Source: Pseudomonadota bacterium
GTDB taxonomy: Bacteria; Pseudomonadota; Alphaproteobacteria; Sphingomonadales; Sphingomonadaceae
Length of the DNA stretch: 64,000 nt
Assembly: GCA_039818985.1 (NCBI GenBank)
Contig: JBCBSU010000002.1
Span: 1-64,000 of the forward strand
Direction: 5' to 3'
Made by a program: the position numbers and the translations under genes. The notes beneath the pieces were generated by a model that worked only from the letters and a program-made list of their open reading frames with translations, did no database searches and had not been told where the DNA came from. Each line of letters starts with the position of its first letter. Positions within the stretch are counted from its first letter, which is position 1. Positions 45,642-55,044 of the stretch are shown here, one piece after another.

Positions 45642-46664
45642 CTAGCGACTGCGCGCCGCAGCCATCGCAATCATCGTGCATTCCTGCATCAGCAGCCGCA
45701 CCGCATCCTGGCTGTTGCGCATCACCTGCGCATGCACGCCGAGAAGCCGTTCGGCCAACCGTTCGAGCGCTGGCGGCGGCCAGCAGCGCAACTGGTGCTG
45801 GGTCATGCCTTCCTCTTTCCAGAAAATCCCTGCGCTGCGCATCGCGGATTTCGCATCCTTGCCATCGGCGATCAGCCGGTGAACCCTGGCAAGCTGGACA
45901 CAGCGCGCCTCGAGCGCCCGGATCAGCAGCACCGGCTGTAACGTGCCATCGGACAGCCGGTCGAGCTCATGGCCAAGCTGGGCCATGCGCCCGGACAATA
46001 TGGTCTGGATCGCCGGCGCCAGCGCGTCGTCCTCGGTCTCGGCGGCAAGCTGTTCCATCACCAGCATGTCGACACTGGCCCGCTGGCCTGGCTGGGCATC
46101 GAGATAGAGCGCAATCTTCTCCACCTCCATCGCCGCCAGCCGCCGGTCGAGCCGGGTATAGCCGGCAATCTTCTCGGCAATTTCACGCGGCATGGCCAGC
46201 CCGCGCGCCTCGGCCATTTCACGCACCGTGGCGGCGACATTGGCAAGATTGGGGATATAGCTGATGCAGCCAAGCGCGCGGTCATCGTCGGCAACCAGCT
46301 TGGCGGTGCGCGAACGGTCGGTGATGCCGCCAATCTGGGCAATGCAGATATTGGCCACGATTTCAGCCTCGAGCAAACCCTGGATGGCAGCGAAGCAGTC
46401 TTCACCCTGACCGCGTACCAAAATCACCCTAGCATCGCCGAACAGCGACAGCGAAGCCGCTTCCTGCGCCAGCAGCGCCGGGTCTTCCTTGAGCTGCGGC
46501 CCGGTCAGTTCGACCTTCTCGGCATCGCTGGCAATATGCTGACAGGTTTTTTCGACCAACGCGGCGGACCCCGATTCATCGGGGCCGTAAAACAGGAACA
46601 GGCGGATATCGGGCGACGCGCTGCGCAGCGCTGAAAGGAAATTGTCGGACTTGACCTTGGCCAT
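45642..46664 (-). CDS. holA: DNA polymerase III subunit delta
   Basis: A 340-residue clamp-loader subunit that opens the beta clamp. It has RLFLFYGPDESGSAALVEKT at the N-terminal AAA+-like domain (without a working Walker A, as usual for delta), a middle lid with YTRLDRRLAAMEVEKIALYL, and the C-terminal collar helices (LQPVLLIRALEARCVQLARVH). Length matches the family. It follows lptE by 15 bp, the usual lptE-holA order after leuS. Confidence 0.93.
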   Translation of the reverse strand: MAKVKSDNFLSALRSASPDIRLFLFYGPDESGSAALVEKTCQHIASDAEKVELTGPQLKEDPALLAQEAASLSLFGDARVILVRGQGEDCFAAIQGLLEAEIVANICIAQIGGITDRSRTAKLVADDDRALGCISYIPNLANVAATVREMAEARGLAMPREIAEKIAGYTRLDRRLAAMEVEKIALYLDAQPGQRASVDMLVMEQLAAETEDDALAPAIQTILSGRMAQLGHELDRLSDGTLQPVLLIRALEARCVQLARVHRLIADGKDAKSAMRSAGIFWKEEGMTQHQLRCWPPPALERLAERLLGVHAQVMRNSQDAVRLLMQECTMIAMAAARSR

Positions 46665-46679
46665 GACCGCACGCGCCCC

Positions 46680-47177
46680 TTACTGGTCTCTGGCGAACAG
46701 CGAGAGCCGGGTGACGATCTGGCTGGCGACTTCGCGCGACAGATTCTCCAGCGCGGTATTCTCCGCCGCAATGGTGGCATATTCGCTGCTGACGACATCG
46801 ATACCGGCATCGGACCCGGCGGTGGCGTCGATCACTGTCTTGCCGGTGGCGATTTCGATCAATTGATAGCGCGCGCGCAGCGTCCGGCGCTGGCGGGTAA
46901 TCTGATCATTGGCGAGCAGGCCGAAACCTTCAATCTGATCATCAAGCCGCACCACCAGCTGATAGCGGGCAACATCACCCTCGACCGGTGCAAGCTGGTC
47001 GGTCAGCTGGTTGCGCACCAGCCAGCCGGCATCGCCCTCGATCGGCGCGATCGTGACCTGGCCGAGATTCTGCGCCACCGCACCCTGGGTGCCACCCGAA
47101 TAAAGCGGCTGGAGACCACAGGCGGTAAGCAGCAATGGCAGCAGAAGAAAAGCATAAGCGCGAAACATGTCGATCAT
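46680..47177 (-). CDS. lptE: LPS assembly lipoprotein LptE
   Basis: A 165-residue outer-membrane lipoprotein that plugs LptD during lipopolysaccharide export. The signal ends at lipobox LLTAC (about residue 20), followed by GLQPLYSGGTQGA, the typical LptE opening. The beta/alpha core includes LTDQLAPVEGDVARYQLVV, TRQRRTLRARYQL and the C-terminal helix of repeated Ala and Leu. The start may be ATG 47177 or 47168. It belongs to the DUF3576-leuS-lptE-holA run but is separated from leuS by 136 bp that carry a REP-like inverted repeat. Confidence 0.9.
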   Translation of the reverse strand: MIDMFRAYAFLLLPLLLTACGLQPLYSGGTQGAVAQNLGQVTIAPIEGDAGWLVRNQLTDQLAPVEGDVARYQLVVRLDDQIEGFGLLANDQITRQRRTLRARYQLIEIATGKTVIDATAGSDAGIDVVSSEYATIAAENTALENLSREVASQIVTRLSLFARDQ

Positions 47178-47202
47178 TTATCCTGTCGCCATAACATTCA
47201 CT

Positions 47203-47283
47203 CGTCATCCTGAACCTGTTTCAGGATCTCATTCGTCATGGACCGTATTTGCCCGCAGATGCTGAAACAGGTTCAGCATGACG
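47203..47283. repeat. REP-like inverted repeat between leuS and lptE
   Basis: Two 27-base arms, 47203-47229 and 47257-47283, are reverse complements apart from two positions, with a 27-base loop between. Each arm contains CTGAAACAGGTTCAG or its near copy. The arrangement could fold into a long hairpin in the transcript. The motif resembles intergenic REP-type elements known from alphaproteobacterial genomes; no other copy is in this window. Confidence 0.8.
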
Positions 47284-47313
47284 AAGTGGAGAAAGCGGCG
47301 CGATGACGCCGCA

Positions 47314-49962
47314 TCATATCACGATATTCACCAGCCGGTCGGGCACCACAATCACCTTGCGTATCTCGGCACCATCGATGCTACGCTGCACCTTCTCGCT
47401 GGCGAGTGCAAGCGTCTCCATCTCTTCCTTGCCCAGACCCTTGGCGACAGTGACGGTATCGCGCAGCTTGCCCTTGACCTGCACCGCGATGGTGACTTCA
47501 TCATCCACCGCCAGCGCCATATCAGCAACCGGCCATGCAGCATTGGCGATCAGGCCTTCGCCGCCGAGCAGTGCCCATGCTTCTTCAGCCAGATGCGGCG
47601 TCATCGGGCCAACCATCAGCACCAGCGCGCGTATAGCCTCATTGCGATCCGGCGAAGGCTGCGCCTTTTCAATCGCCGCTGCCAAAGTATAGAGCTTGGC
47701 CACCGCCTTGTTAAAGCCAAGCTGACCGATATCCTCGGTCACACCGGCAATCGTCTGGTGCAGGACGCGCAGCAGCGCTTTATCAGCGCCTGCTTCACCG
47801 GGAGCCGCATTATCCGCCATCTGAGCAATGCGCCAGACGCGCTGGACAAAACGCCAACTGCCTTCAATCCCGGCCTCGGACCAGGGCAGATCGCGTTCGG
47901 GCGGGCTGTCCGACAGCATGAACCAGCGCACCGCATCGGCACCATATTGGTCGACAATCGGTTCGGGATCGATGACGTTCTTTTTCGACTTGGACATTTT
48001 GACCACACGTCCGGCCTCAACCGGCGCACCACTCTCGATATGGATCCAGTCGCTGCCGTCCTGGCGCACTTCATCGGGCGACAGCCAGCTGCCATCACCC
48101 ATTTGATAAGTCTCATGCGTCACCATGCCTTGGGTGAACAGGCTGGCAAAAGGCTCATCCACATCGATCAGACCGATCTGCTTGAGCGCACGGGTCCAGA
48201 AACGGGCATAGAGCAGGTGCAGGATCGCATGCTCGATGCCGCCAATATATTGCCCCACCGGCAGCCATTTCGCGACTTCCTCCGCGTCGAACGGCTTGTC
48301 ATCGGGCTGACTGGCAAAGCGCAGAAAATACCAGCTGGAATCGGCAAAGGTGTCGAGCGTGTCGGTCTCGCGCAGCGCAGGCTTGCCGCTGATCGGGCAG
48401 CTTGTGTGCTTCCATGTCGGGTGTCGCTCGAGCGGATTGCCGGGGGTGTCGAAATCGATATCCTCGGGCAGTGTCACCGGCAACTGGTCTCTGGGGACAG
48501 GCACCGGGCCGTGATCGGGACTATGAATGATCGGTATCGGCGTACCCCAATAGCGCTGGCGCGAGACGCCCCAGTCACGCAGCCGCCAAACGGTGGAGCC
48601 TTTGCCCCACCCTTCCGCCTCGGCGCGGGTAATGACTGCGGCCTTGGCGTCTTCTATCGACATGTCATTGAGGAAATCGGAGTTTACGATAGTGCCAGCG
48701 CCGGCATAGGCTTCATCGCCTTCGAAATGCGGGTCCGTCTTGTCGCCATCGCTGACCACGCGCTTGACCGGCAGGGCATATTTGCGGGCGAAATCAAGGT
48801 CACGCTGGTCATGCGCCGGCACGCCGAAAACCGCGCCCGTGCCATAGTCCATCAGCACGAAATTGGCGACATAGACCGGCAGTTTCCATTGCGTATCAAG
48901 CGGATGGGTAGCTTTCAGCCCGGTATCAAAACCGCGCTTTTCCTGCGTCTCGATCTCGGCCGCAGCGGTGCCGGAGCGGCGGCATTCCTCGGCAAATTCG
49001 TGCAGCGCTGCATTGCCCTGCGCCAGTTTCAGCGACAGCGGATGGTCAGCGGCAATGGCGACAAAGCTGGCGCCATAGATAGTGTCGGGCCGGGTCGAGA
49101 AGACGGTTATTTTCTCCCCCTCTCCTTTAGGGGAGGGGGTCGGGGGGAGGGGGCTATCCGCTTGTGCAGTGCCTAAGTCAGACTCCCCCTCTCCCTTCGC
49201 CGCTTCGCGGCTCTTCCCTCTCCCCTGAAGGGGAGAGGGCTTTTTGACCGCAAAATCAAAGGTCAGTCCCTGTGACTTGCCGATCCAGTTTTCCTGCATC
49301 GTGCGGACCTTTTCGGGCCAGCCATCCAGGCTATCCAGCCCGGAAAGCAAGTCTTCGGCAAAGTCGGTGATCTTCAAGAACCACTGGTTGAGCTTGCGTT
49401 TTTCCACCAGCGCGCCCGAGCGCCAGCCGCGACCGTCAATCACCTGCTCATTGGCGAGCACGGTCATGTCGACCGGATCCCAGTTGACCGCACTTTCCTT
49501 GCGATAGACCAGCCCGGCTTCCATCATATCGAGGAACAGCGCCTGTTCATGGCCATAATAGTCCGGCTCACACGTCGCCAATTCGCGACTCCAGTCAAAG
49601 GCAAAGCCCAGACGCTTCAGCTGGTCGCGCATGGTGGCAATATTCTGCCGCGTCCAGCCGCCGGGATGCACGCCCTTTTCCATCGCCGCATTTTCTGCCG
49701 GCATGCCAAAGGCATCCCAACCCATGGGATGCAGCACCTCATGCCCGCGCATCCGCTCAAAACGCGCCAGCACATCACCCATGGTGTAGTTGCGCACATG
49801 GCCCATATGGATGCGCCCCGAAGGATAGGGGAACATCTCCAATATATAGCGCTTGGGTTTGTCACTGGCGCTGTCGGCGCGGAAGGTCTGGGCTTCGTCC
49901 CAGGCCTTTTGCCACTTGCCATCCGCCACCAGCGGATTGAACCGCTTGTCCATCTCTGTCAT
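47314..49962 (-). CDS. leuS: leucine--tRNA ligase with in-frame repeat insertion
   Basis: An 882-residue class I synthetase that charges tRNA-Leu and edits mischarged products. Motifs: HIGH-type [17 protein letters not shown] (about 45-60), WIGKSQG before the editing domain, the editing site [11 protein letters not shown], and KMSKS in [15 protein letters not shown]. The C-terminal anticodon-binding and tail domains are complete. Between TFDFAVKK and [10 protein letters not shown] lie about 43 extra residues (about 241-283; [18 protein letters not shown], then [14 protein letters not shown]) encoded by a palindromic repeat element. The reading frame stays open, and the site is a surface loop where the CP1 editing domain begins. 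It follows the DUF3576 gene by 28 bp. Confidence 0.96.
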   Translation of the reverse strand: MTEMDKRFNPLVADGKWQKAWDEAQTFRADSASDKPKRYILEMFPYPSGRIHMGHVRNYTMGDVLARFERMRGHEVLHPMGWDAFGMPAENAAMEKGVHPGGWTRQNIATMRDQLKRLGFAFDWSRELATCEPDYYGHEQALFLDMMEAGLVYRKESAVNWDPVDMTVLANEQVIDGRGWRSGALVEKRKLNQWFLKITDFAEDLLSGLDSLDGWPEKVRTMQENWIGKSQGLTFDFAVKKPSPLQGRGKSREAAKGEGESDLGTAQADSPLPPTPSPKGEGEKITVFSTRPDTIYGASFVAIAADHPLSLKLAQGNAALHEFAEECRRSGTAAAEIETQEKRGFDTGLKATHPLDTQWKLPVYVANFVLMDYGTGAVFGVPAHDQRDLDFARKYALPVKRVVSDGDKTDPHFEGDEAYAGAGTIVNSDFLNDMSIEDAKAAVITRAEAEGWGKGSTVWRLRDWGVSRQRYWGTPIPIIHSPDHGPVPVPRDQLPVTLPEDIDFDTPGNPLERHPTWKHTSCPISGKPALRETDTLDTFADSSWYFLRFASQPDDKPFDAEEVAKWLPVGQYIGGIEHAILHLLYARFWTRALKQIGLIDVDEPFASLFTQGMVTHETYQMGDGSWLSPDEVRQDGSDWIHIESGAPVEAGRVVKMSKSKKNVIDPEPIVDQYGADAVRWFMLSDSPPERDLPWSEAGIEGSWRFVQRVWRIAQMADNAAPGEAGADKALLRVLHQTIAGVTEDIGQLGFNKAVAKLYTLAAAIEKAQPSPDRNEAIRALVLMVGPMTPHLAEEAWALLGGEGLIANAAWPVADMALAVDDEVTIAVQVKGKLRDTVTVAKGLGKEEMETLALASEKVQRSIDGAEIRKVIVVPDRLVNIVI
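49112..49240. repeat. palindromic repeat element inserted in leuS
   Basis: A 129-bp segment (43 codons) bounded by two GC-rich palindromes, 49116-49139 and 49216-49239; each pairs CCCCTCTCC-type arms over a 4-base centre. A small hairpin CCGCTTCGCGG lies at 49200-49210. The segment has no counterpart in ordinary LeuRS and its peptide is low-complexity (Gly, Glu, Pro, Lys). Exact borders are set by alignment with the family and may shift by a few bases. Confidence 0.8.
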
Positions 49963-49990
49963 TGGCTCGGATCCTTGCCGCGGGGCCGGG

Positions 49991-50455
49991 TTACTCGTCG
50001 TAAAGGGCGGTGCGACGCAGATCGCGCGCCTTGGTCAGGATGATCTGTTCGAGCTTCTGCACCGTCGCCGCCTGGATCGGCGCATTGATCCAGCCACCCT
50101 GCTGCGCGACCTGGCGCGAAGCGGCAACACGCAGAGCATCGGCGCGCAAATCCTGATCGAGAATCGAAATGGTGATCTTTACCCGCTCATTGGGGTTGGT
50201 GGGGGTCGAATACCAGTCGGTCACGATCACGCCGCCAGCGCTGTCGGCCTGGACCAGCGGCGCGAAGGAAACCGTATCGAGCGAAGCGCGCCACAAATAG
50301 CTGTTCACCCCGATGGTGGTCACCTGCGACGGCGCGATGCTGGCCTCCGGGCGGTCATCATTGCCGCCACCGCATGCGGTGAGCAGCGCCATCGAACAAC
50401 CCAGCACCATCGCTGTTCTGCCGATACCCCGCCTGATCGCTTTTGGCTGCGACAT
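49991..50455 (-). CDS. DUF3576 lipoprotein
   Basis: A 154-residue predicted lipoprotein, first gene of the run leading to leuS, lptE and holA. The signal ends at lipobox LLTAC (about residue 28), then GGG. The DUF3576 core reads [40 protein letters not shown] and [16 protein letters not shown]. Role unknown; its steady linkage with leuS and lptE in alphaproteobacteria suggests an envelope function. ATG 50455 has GAGAGGGAA just upstream. Confidence 0.88.
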   Translation of the reverse strand: MSQPKAIRRGIGRTAMVLGCSMALLTACGGGNDDRPEASIAPSQVTTIGVNSYLWRASLDTVSFAPLVQADSAGGVIVTDWYSTPTNPNERVKITISILDQDLRADALRVAASRQVAQQGGWINAPIQAATVQKLEQIILTKARDLRRTALYDE

Positions 50456-50821
50456 GAAATTCCCTCTCTTCACTGTCTGTCCCACGGCATCGCTTTACGA
50501 TCAGCACCGGCCAATCACAAGCGTCAACATGGCTTTATCCTGAACCTTGTCCGCGTTGCTTTAAGGCAACGAATATTACGCCGCGATTTACCATAATCGA
50601 TAGCCTGAACCTATCGCCCGGCAGTGATGCCATATCATTCATCATCATGTAAGCCATGATGGTTTAATGCCGCATGGCAAGGCCGAATCACCGGATGACG
50701 CAAAACTGCGCAAAATTTGTGGAGGAATTGCAACATATCGTGATGAATCGCCGAAATGCAGTAATATGCGGATGCATTTGCAGGCGCATTGCCATATGGC
50801 GGGATCAAGGAGATTGACAAG
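50456..50821. other. 366-bp divergent spacer
   Basis: The spacer holds promoters for the DUF3576 gene and the exported protein at 50822. No RNA gene or clear -35/-10 pair stands out. Confidence 0.45.
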
Positions 50822-51553
50822 GTGTCCTACAGACTGAGAACGGCATTTATGGGAGGCGCGCTGGCTGTTGGCGTGTTTGCTGCCATGCCCTCGGTCAGCT
50901 TCGCTTCGGGCAATGGCTTCAACGCCGAACCCATCCCGCTCAGCGCACGCGGCGGCATCGGCTCCTTCACTCCGGCTTCTATCGATGACACACTGGTATC
51001 ATCGCTGAAACTTGCCGACCTCAAGGTCAGCAGCAATTTCCGCTTCACACCCGCCGCCGAAGACGGCACCGGCAAACGCGCCGTAACCGTTGCCGCACGT
51101 GTCCTCAGCGAGGCAAGCGAAGCCGTGGCGATCCGCGAAGCCGCTGCCGAAGTCGGTGCAGGTGTCGCACCGGTGAAGATCACCCCGACCAGCTACAGCC
51201 TCGGCGTCGCCAAGGGCTGGCAGACTTTTGCCCTTCCCGACACGGTCAAGAAAATCGATGTTCCCGATCTTTCGGAACTGGGCAGCGCACCGGGGCGCGG
51301 CGATAGCGGCAAGAAGAGCCGCTTCAATCCGCGCATTGAGCTCGACTCCTCGACCCAGGTCGGCAGCAGCCCGCGCACATTTGAAGGCGACACCGCTTAT
51401 TCGGTCGATGTCGGCGGCAGCTATCGCGTCAGCGGCAATCTCAACGTCACCGCAGGTGTGCGCCTGCGCGATGAACGTGACCGGCTGGCACCGCTGACCG
51501 GCAAGCAGACCGACAGCCAAGCCGTTTATGTCGGAACCCAGTTCCGCTTCTGA
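50822..51553 (+). CDS. unrecognised exported protein, possible outer-membrane strand at C-terminus
   Basis: A 243-residue protein with signal peptide (about 1-28, ending SFAS). I do not recognise a family. The middle holds an Ala-rich helical stretch (VAARVLSEASEAVAIREAAAE) and PVKITPTSYSLGVAKGWQTF. The last 80 residues are beta-rich with alternating hydrophobic positions (AYSVDVGGSYRVSGNLNVTA, VRLRDERD) and end GTQFRF. The terminal Phe after alternating residues suggests an outer-membrane strand. GTG 50822 follows AAGGAG by nine bases, a strong start. It stands alone and is convergent with the ThiE-like gene. Confidence 0.75.
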   Translation: MSYRLRTAFMGGALAVGVFAAMPSVSFASGNGFNAEPIPLSARGGIGSFTPASIDDTLVSSLKLADLKVSSNFRFTPAAEDGTGKRAVTVAARVLSEASEAVAIREAAAEVGAGVAPVKITPTSYSLGVAKGWQTFALPDTVKKIDVPDLSELGSAPGRGDSGKKSRFNPRIELDSSTQVGSSPRTFEGDTAYSVDVGGSYRVSGNLNVTAGVRLRDERDRLAPLTGKQTDSQAVYVGTQFRF

Positions 51554-51566
51554 CCTCGGCTTTTTG

Positions 51567-52154
51567 CTAGCCGCCTCTCTCTGACAATCCATCTATAGCC
51601 CCCCAGCCGCTGCTGAAACGTGCCAGCCGTGCATGGTTGGCATGGGTTACGCCGCCCAGCGCATAGACCGGGCAGCGGGCGAGGCGCGCAATCGCGGCAA
51701 AGCGCATCGGCCCCAGTGTCGCGGCACCCGGATGGCTGCGTGTCGGATAGACCGGCGAGATAAATACGGCATCGGCGCCGCGACGCGCCGCCATCGCCAG
51801 TTCGGCAAGATCATGCACCGCAGCCAGCCATAGGCCGCGCCGCAGCGCGACCGGGCCGGCCTGTGGCCCATGTGCCGGGGCGTAAACACCATCGGCGTCC
51901 AATGCCTGTGCTGTCCTAGCGTTCCCCGACCACAGCCATATCCGGTCCGCAGCGGCATGGCGCTGCATCAAATTGGTGAACAAGGCACGGCGCTCGGCCT
52001 CGGGCAGATGGTAATGACGAAACACAATGCCGCTGCCGGGGGGCAAGGCGGTAATAGCGCCATCCAGCCTGGCCTGCGCGCGCGCATCGGTAAACAGCCA
52101 TAGCCAGGGCAGGTCTTCACCACGAGTCGGCAAAGGTGACTGGAAAGCCGGCAT
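51567..52154 (-). CDS. thiamine-phosphate-synthase-like protein
   Basis: A 195-residue protein of the ThiE/TenI barrel fold. Motifs: WLFTDARAQ for the first strand, GIVFRHYHLP, GVYAPAHG, DAVFISPVYPTRSHPG where ThiE has its pyrophosphate-binding GPxxPT region, and CPVYALGGVTHAN near the end. Lys and other substrate contacts of true ThiE are altered, so thiamine synthesis is possible but unproven. ATG 52154 is 23 bp from the divergent start at 52178, so the two promoters must overlap coding sequence. No thi genes are nearby. Confidence 0.75.
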   Translation of the reverse strand: MPAFQSPLPTRGEDLPWLWLFTDARAQARLDGAITALPPGSGIVFRHYHLPEAERRALFTNLMQRHAAADRIWLWSGNARTAQALDADGVYAPAHGPQAGPVALRRGLWLAAVHDLAELAMAARRGADAVFISPVYPTRSHPGAATLGPMRFAAIARLARCPVYALGGVTHANHARLARFSSGWGAIDGLSERGG

Positions 52155-52177
52155 GGTCGTGCTTATAGGGTGGCAGC

Positions 52178-52861
52178 ATGAGCGAAGACAATAGCAGCGA
52201 CAGCGCCGCAGAGCGCCTTGCCTCGGTGCAGGCAGATATTGCCGCAGCATGCCAGCGCGCCAATCGTGCCGACAACCCGCCCATGCTGATCGCGGTCAGC
52301 AAAACCCATCCTGCCGAGGCGATCACCCCGCTGATCGCCCAGGGCCATAAGGATTTCGGTGAGAACCGGGTGCAGGAAGCGGCGGGAAAATGGCCCGCTC
52401 TGCGTGAGCAGCATCCCGATATCAGGCTGCACATGATCGGCCAGTTGCAATCGAACAAGGCTGGCGATGCGGTGCGCCTGTTCGACATGATCCATTCGCT
52501 CGACCGGCCTTCTCTGGCGAAGGCGCTGGGCAAAGCGATGGCGGAACAGCAGAAACATGTCCCCTGCCTGATCCAGGTCAATATCGGCGATGAGGACCAG
52601 AAGGGCGGCTGCGCAGTCAGTGACATCGCCGCGCTTCTGGATACGGCCCGGGGCCATGATATCCCGGTTATCGGGCTGATGTGTATCCCGCCTGCCGGCC
52701 GCGAACCGGCACCCTATTTTGCACTGCTCGACAAGCTGGCCGATGATCATGGCCTCGCCCAACGCTCAATGGGCATGTCGGGCGATTATGTCACCGCCAC
52801 CGAAATAGGCGCGACATATTTGCGGGTGGGCAGTGCGCTATTTGGTCCGCGCCGAGGCTGA
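52178..52861 (+). CDS. YggS-family pyridoxal phosphate homeostasis protein
   Basis: A 227-residue PLP-binding protein of the YggS/PLPBP family, with a single alanine-racemase-like barrel and no racemase partner domain. The PLP lysine lies in LIAVSKTHPAEAI. Further markers: GENRVQEAAGKW, LHMIGQLQSNKA, VNIGDEDQKGG and the phosphate-binding SMGMSGDYVTATEIGATYLRVGSALFG ending. It keeps intracellular vitamin B6 balanced. It ends 5 bp from the convergent antiporter gene. Confidence 0.95.
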   Translation: MSEDNSSDSAAERLASVQADIAAACQRANRADNPPMLIAVSKTHPAEAITPLIAQGHKDFGENRVQEAAGKWPALREQHPDIRLHMIGQLQSNKAGDAVRLFDMIHSLDRPSLAKALGKAMAEQQKHVPCLIQVNIGDEDQKGGCAVSDIAALLDTARGHDIPVIGLMCIPPAGREPAPYFALLDKLADDHGLAQRSMGMSGDYVTATEIGATYLRVGSALFGPRRG

Positions 52862-52865
52862 GCGA

Positions 52866-54722
52866 TCACCCCTGCTCTTCGGGCTTGCTGCCCTTCTCCT
52901 GCTCGCGTGACGCCTTGATCTCTTCGGGGCTGTCGGGTTTGACGAAGCTGATGATCTGGTCACCCTGCTCAATCACCGGACGCGCCTGGGCCGAAAAGAA
53001 TAACAGCTTCTGATTGGGCTTGAGAATCGCCACCGGTTCCTCGCCTTCGCCCAGATTGGCACGGAAATCATCATAGCTGAACTTCTCGGTCAGCCGGGTG
53101 CGGCTGAACACCCAGCCGGCGCGCGCCCGATCAACCAGATCGGCATAGCTGGTGCCGTTCTCGAGCAATATTCGTCCGCGCATGGCGCGCTCGCCGCTTT
53201 CATCGGGCGCATTGCTGTCAACGCTGACCGCGCTGATCCGGTCATAGCCAACCTCGGGACCGAGGTCGGAGCTGAGCAGCTGGTTATAGCTGTCATTATC
53301 GGTGGCAACGATGAGATGCTGATAGGCACCGATATCGATGCTGTCGTCGAGCGCCTCGTCGAGAATATCGCCATCATGGATGTCGAGTTCACGCTGACGC
53401 GCCCCGCGCAGGGCAAAGCGGCTGGTGTCGGAGATGGTCACCGGAATATCGAGCGATTTGAGGAAGGCGCCCAGTTCGAGCGTCCAGCGATTGGCACCGA
53501 CCAGCATCACCGCCTTGCCATCGCCCTCTTCTATGCCCAGCCGCTGCGCCACCCAGCGGGCGGAAAAGCCATGCGCAAAGATGGTGACGATGACCACGGC
53601 GAAGCTGAGCGCCACCAGCGCCTCGGCATCTTCATAACCGCTATTGACCAGTCGCTTGGCGAACAGCCCGGTAATTGCCACCGCGACAATGCCGCGCGGC
53701 GCGATCCAGCCGATAAAGGCCTGTTCACGCAACGGCACAGAGCTGAACAACAGGCTGGTGAACACGGTCAGCGGCCGCACAACGAACAACAGCACCAGCA
53801 GGAAGAGGATGAACTGCAGCTGGAATTTCTGCAGCGTCTCCCAGTCGAGTTGCGCCGACAGCAGGATGAACACACCGGAGATCAGCAGCACCGACAGGTC
53901 CTCCTTGAATCGGTGCAGTGCGCGGCTGGCATAATAGGGCCGATTGGCCATCACCACGCCCATGATGGTGACAGTGATCAGCCCGGTCTCGTGCATGATC
54001 AGGTCGGCGAGGACAAAGCCGAGAATCACCACGATCAGCAGGATCGGCGCCTTGAGATATTCCGGCACATAGCCGCGTGGGAACAGCCAGGTCATGCCAT
54101 AGCCCAGCACCCCGCCAATCACCCCGGCGAGAAAGCTGGCACCGAGCACGTCAAAGGCGACATTGGCCGCGCCGCCGCCCTTGTCATAGGTGATATAGGC
54201 ATAGATGCCGACGGCGAGCAGCGCGCCGATCGGATCGTTGACGATGCCCTCCCATTTGAGGATGTCGCGCACCCGGGCGCCGACACGCAAATTGCGCAGC
54301 ATCGGCCCGATCACCGTTGGCCCGGTGACCACCAATATACCGCCAAACAGCGCCGCCACCGGCAAGGACAGCCCGGCAATATAATAGGCCGCCGCTGTGC
54401 CCAGCGCCCAACCGACAGGCACTCCGACCAGCACCAGCCGCGACACCGCCCATCCGGCGATGCGCAAATCCCGGAAATTGAGGCTGAGCCCGCCCTCGAA
54501 CAGGATCACCGCAACCGCCAGCTTGACAATGGGATCGAGCAGCGCGCCGAAATCATTTTCCGGATTGATAATGCCCAGCACCGGCCCGGCAACGATGCCG
54601 ACAATCAGCATCAGCGCGATAGCCGGGCGGCCGGTACGCCACGCCACCCATTGCGCGCCTATGCCGAGCGCGCCGATCAGCGCGATCTTGACCATCAGCG
54701 AATCCAGTAACTCGATATGCAT
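52866..54722 (-). CDS. CPA-type monovalent cation:proton antiporter with TrkA-N-like tail
   Basis: A 618-residue inner-membrane antiporter. About 12-13 helices (about 10-400) include the ND motif IVNDPIGALLAVGIY, the kinked helix region GGILVVTGPTVIGPMLRN and APRGIVAVAITGLFAKRL. The cytoplasmic part begins near residue 410 with a Rossmann-like TrkA-N fold (VMLVGANRWTLELGAFLKSL, LIVATDNDSYN), then a TrkA-C-like segment and a Lys/Glu tail. It exchanges protons for sodium or potassium; the regulatory tail may bind nucleotide. ATG 54722 is the first start. A 322-bp spacer separates it from the universal stress gene. Confidence 0.9.
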   Translation of the reverse strand: MHIELLDSLMVKIALIGALGIGAQWVAWRTGRPAIALMLIVGIVAGPVLGIINPENDFGALLDPIVKLAVAVILFEGGLSLNFRDLRIAGWAVSRLVLVGVPVGWALGTAAAYYIAGLSLPVAALFGGILVVTGPTVIGPMLRNLRVGARVRDILKWEGIVNDPIGALLAVGIYAYITYDKGGGAANVAFDVLGASFLAGVIGGVLGYGMTWLFPRGYVPEYLKAPILLIVVILGFVLADLIMHETGLITVTIMGVVMANRPYYASRALHRFKEDLSVLLISGVFILLSAQLDWETLQKFQLQFILFLLVLLFVVRPLTVFTSLLFSSVPLREQAFIGWIAPRGIVAVAITGLFAKRLVNSGYEDAEALVALSFAVVIVTIFAHGFSARWVAQRLGIEEGDGKAVMLVGANRWTLELGAFLKSLDIPVTISDTSRFALRGARQRELDIHDGDILDEALDDSIDIGAYQHLIVATDNDSYNQLLSSDLGPEVGYDRISAVSVDSNAPDESGERAMRGRILLENGTSYADLVDRARAGWVFSRTRLTEKFSYDDFRANLGEGEEPVAILKPNQKLLFFSAQARPVIEQGDQIISFVKPDSPEEIKASREQEKGSKPEEQG

Positions 54723-55044
54723 GGACTATCCGGACATTTTCCTCATTGGCGAGCCGTCATACACATTACGCCGCACACACAATAGGGGCGACGATCCTGC
54801 AAGGTTCTTAAGACCCATTTATGGCAATGGAATATCCGTTCCCCGCTACTGACAGCCATGTTTTTCAAGCACCATGCGGCTAGCGGATAGATTGCATCTA
54901 TTGCGTTGATTTTCGGGTTACAAAATCGGGCGCAGCCGATTACACATGTCAGCCAATGATGACAGAAGCGGGTGTCAGCACAGGCGCGCTTCCCGTCATC
55001 CGGGCAAGGCGCCAGGCAGCTGCCGGGGCGCTGTGGAGGACAAA
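54723..55044. other. 322-bp divergent spacer
   Basis: This is the space between the antiporter start and the universal stress gene. It carries the ribosome binding site GGAGG at about 55035. Nothing else that I can support was found. Confidence 0.45.

Noticed and set aside
47278-49176. 632-residue plus-strand frame opposite leuS
   Set aside because: Shadow of leuS; it has no recognisable domain and the repeat insert accounts for its tail.
49112-49240. Insertion sequence ends in leuS
   Set aside because: No transposase or target duplication; the segment is short, palindromic and in frame, so a repeat element fits better.
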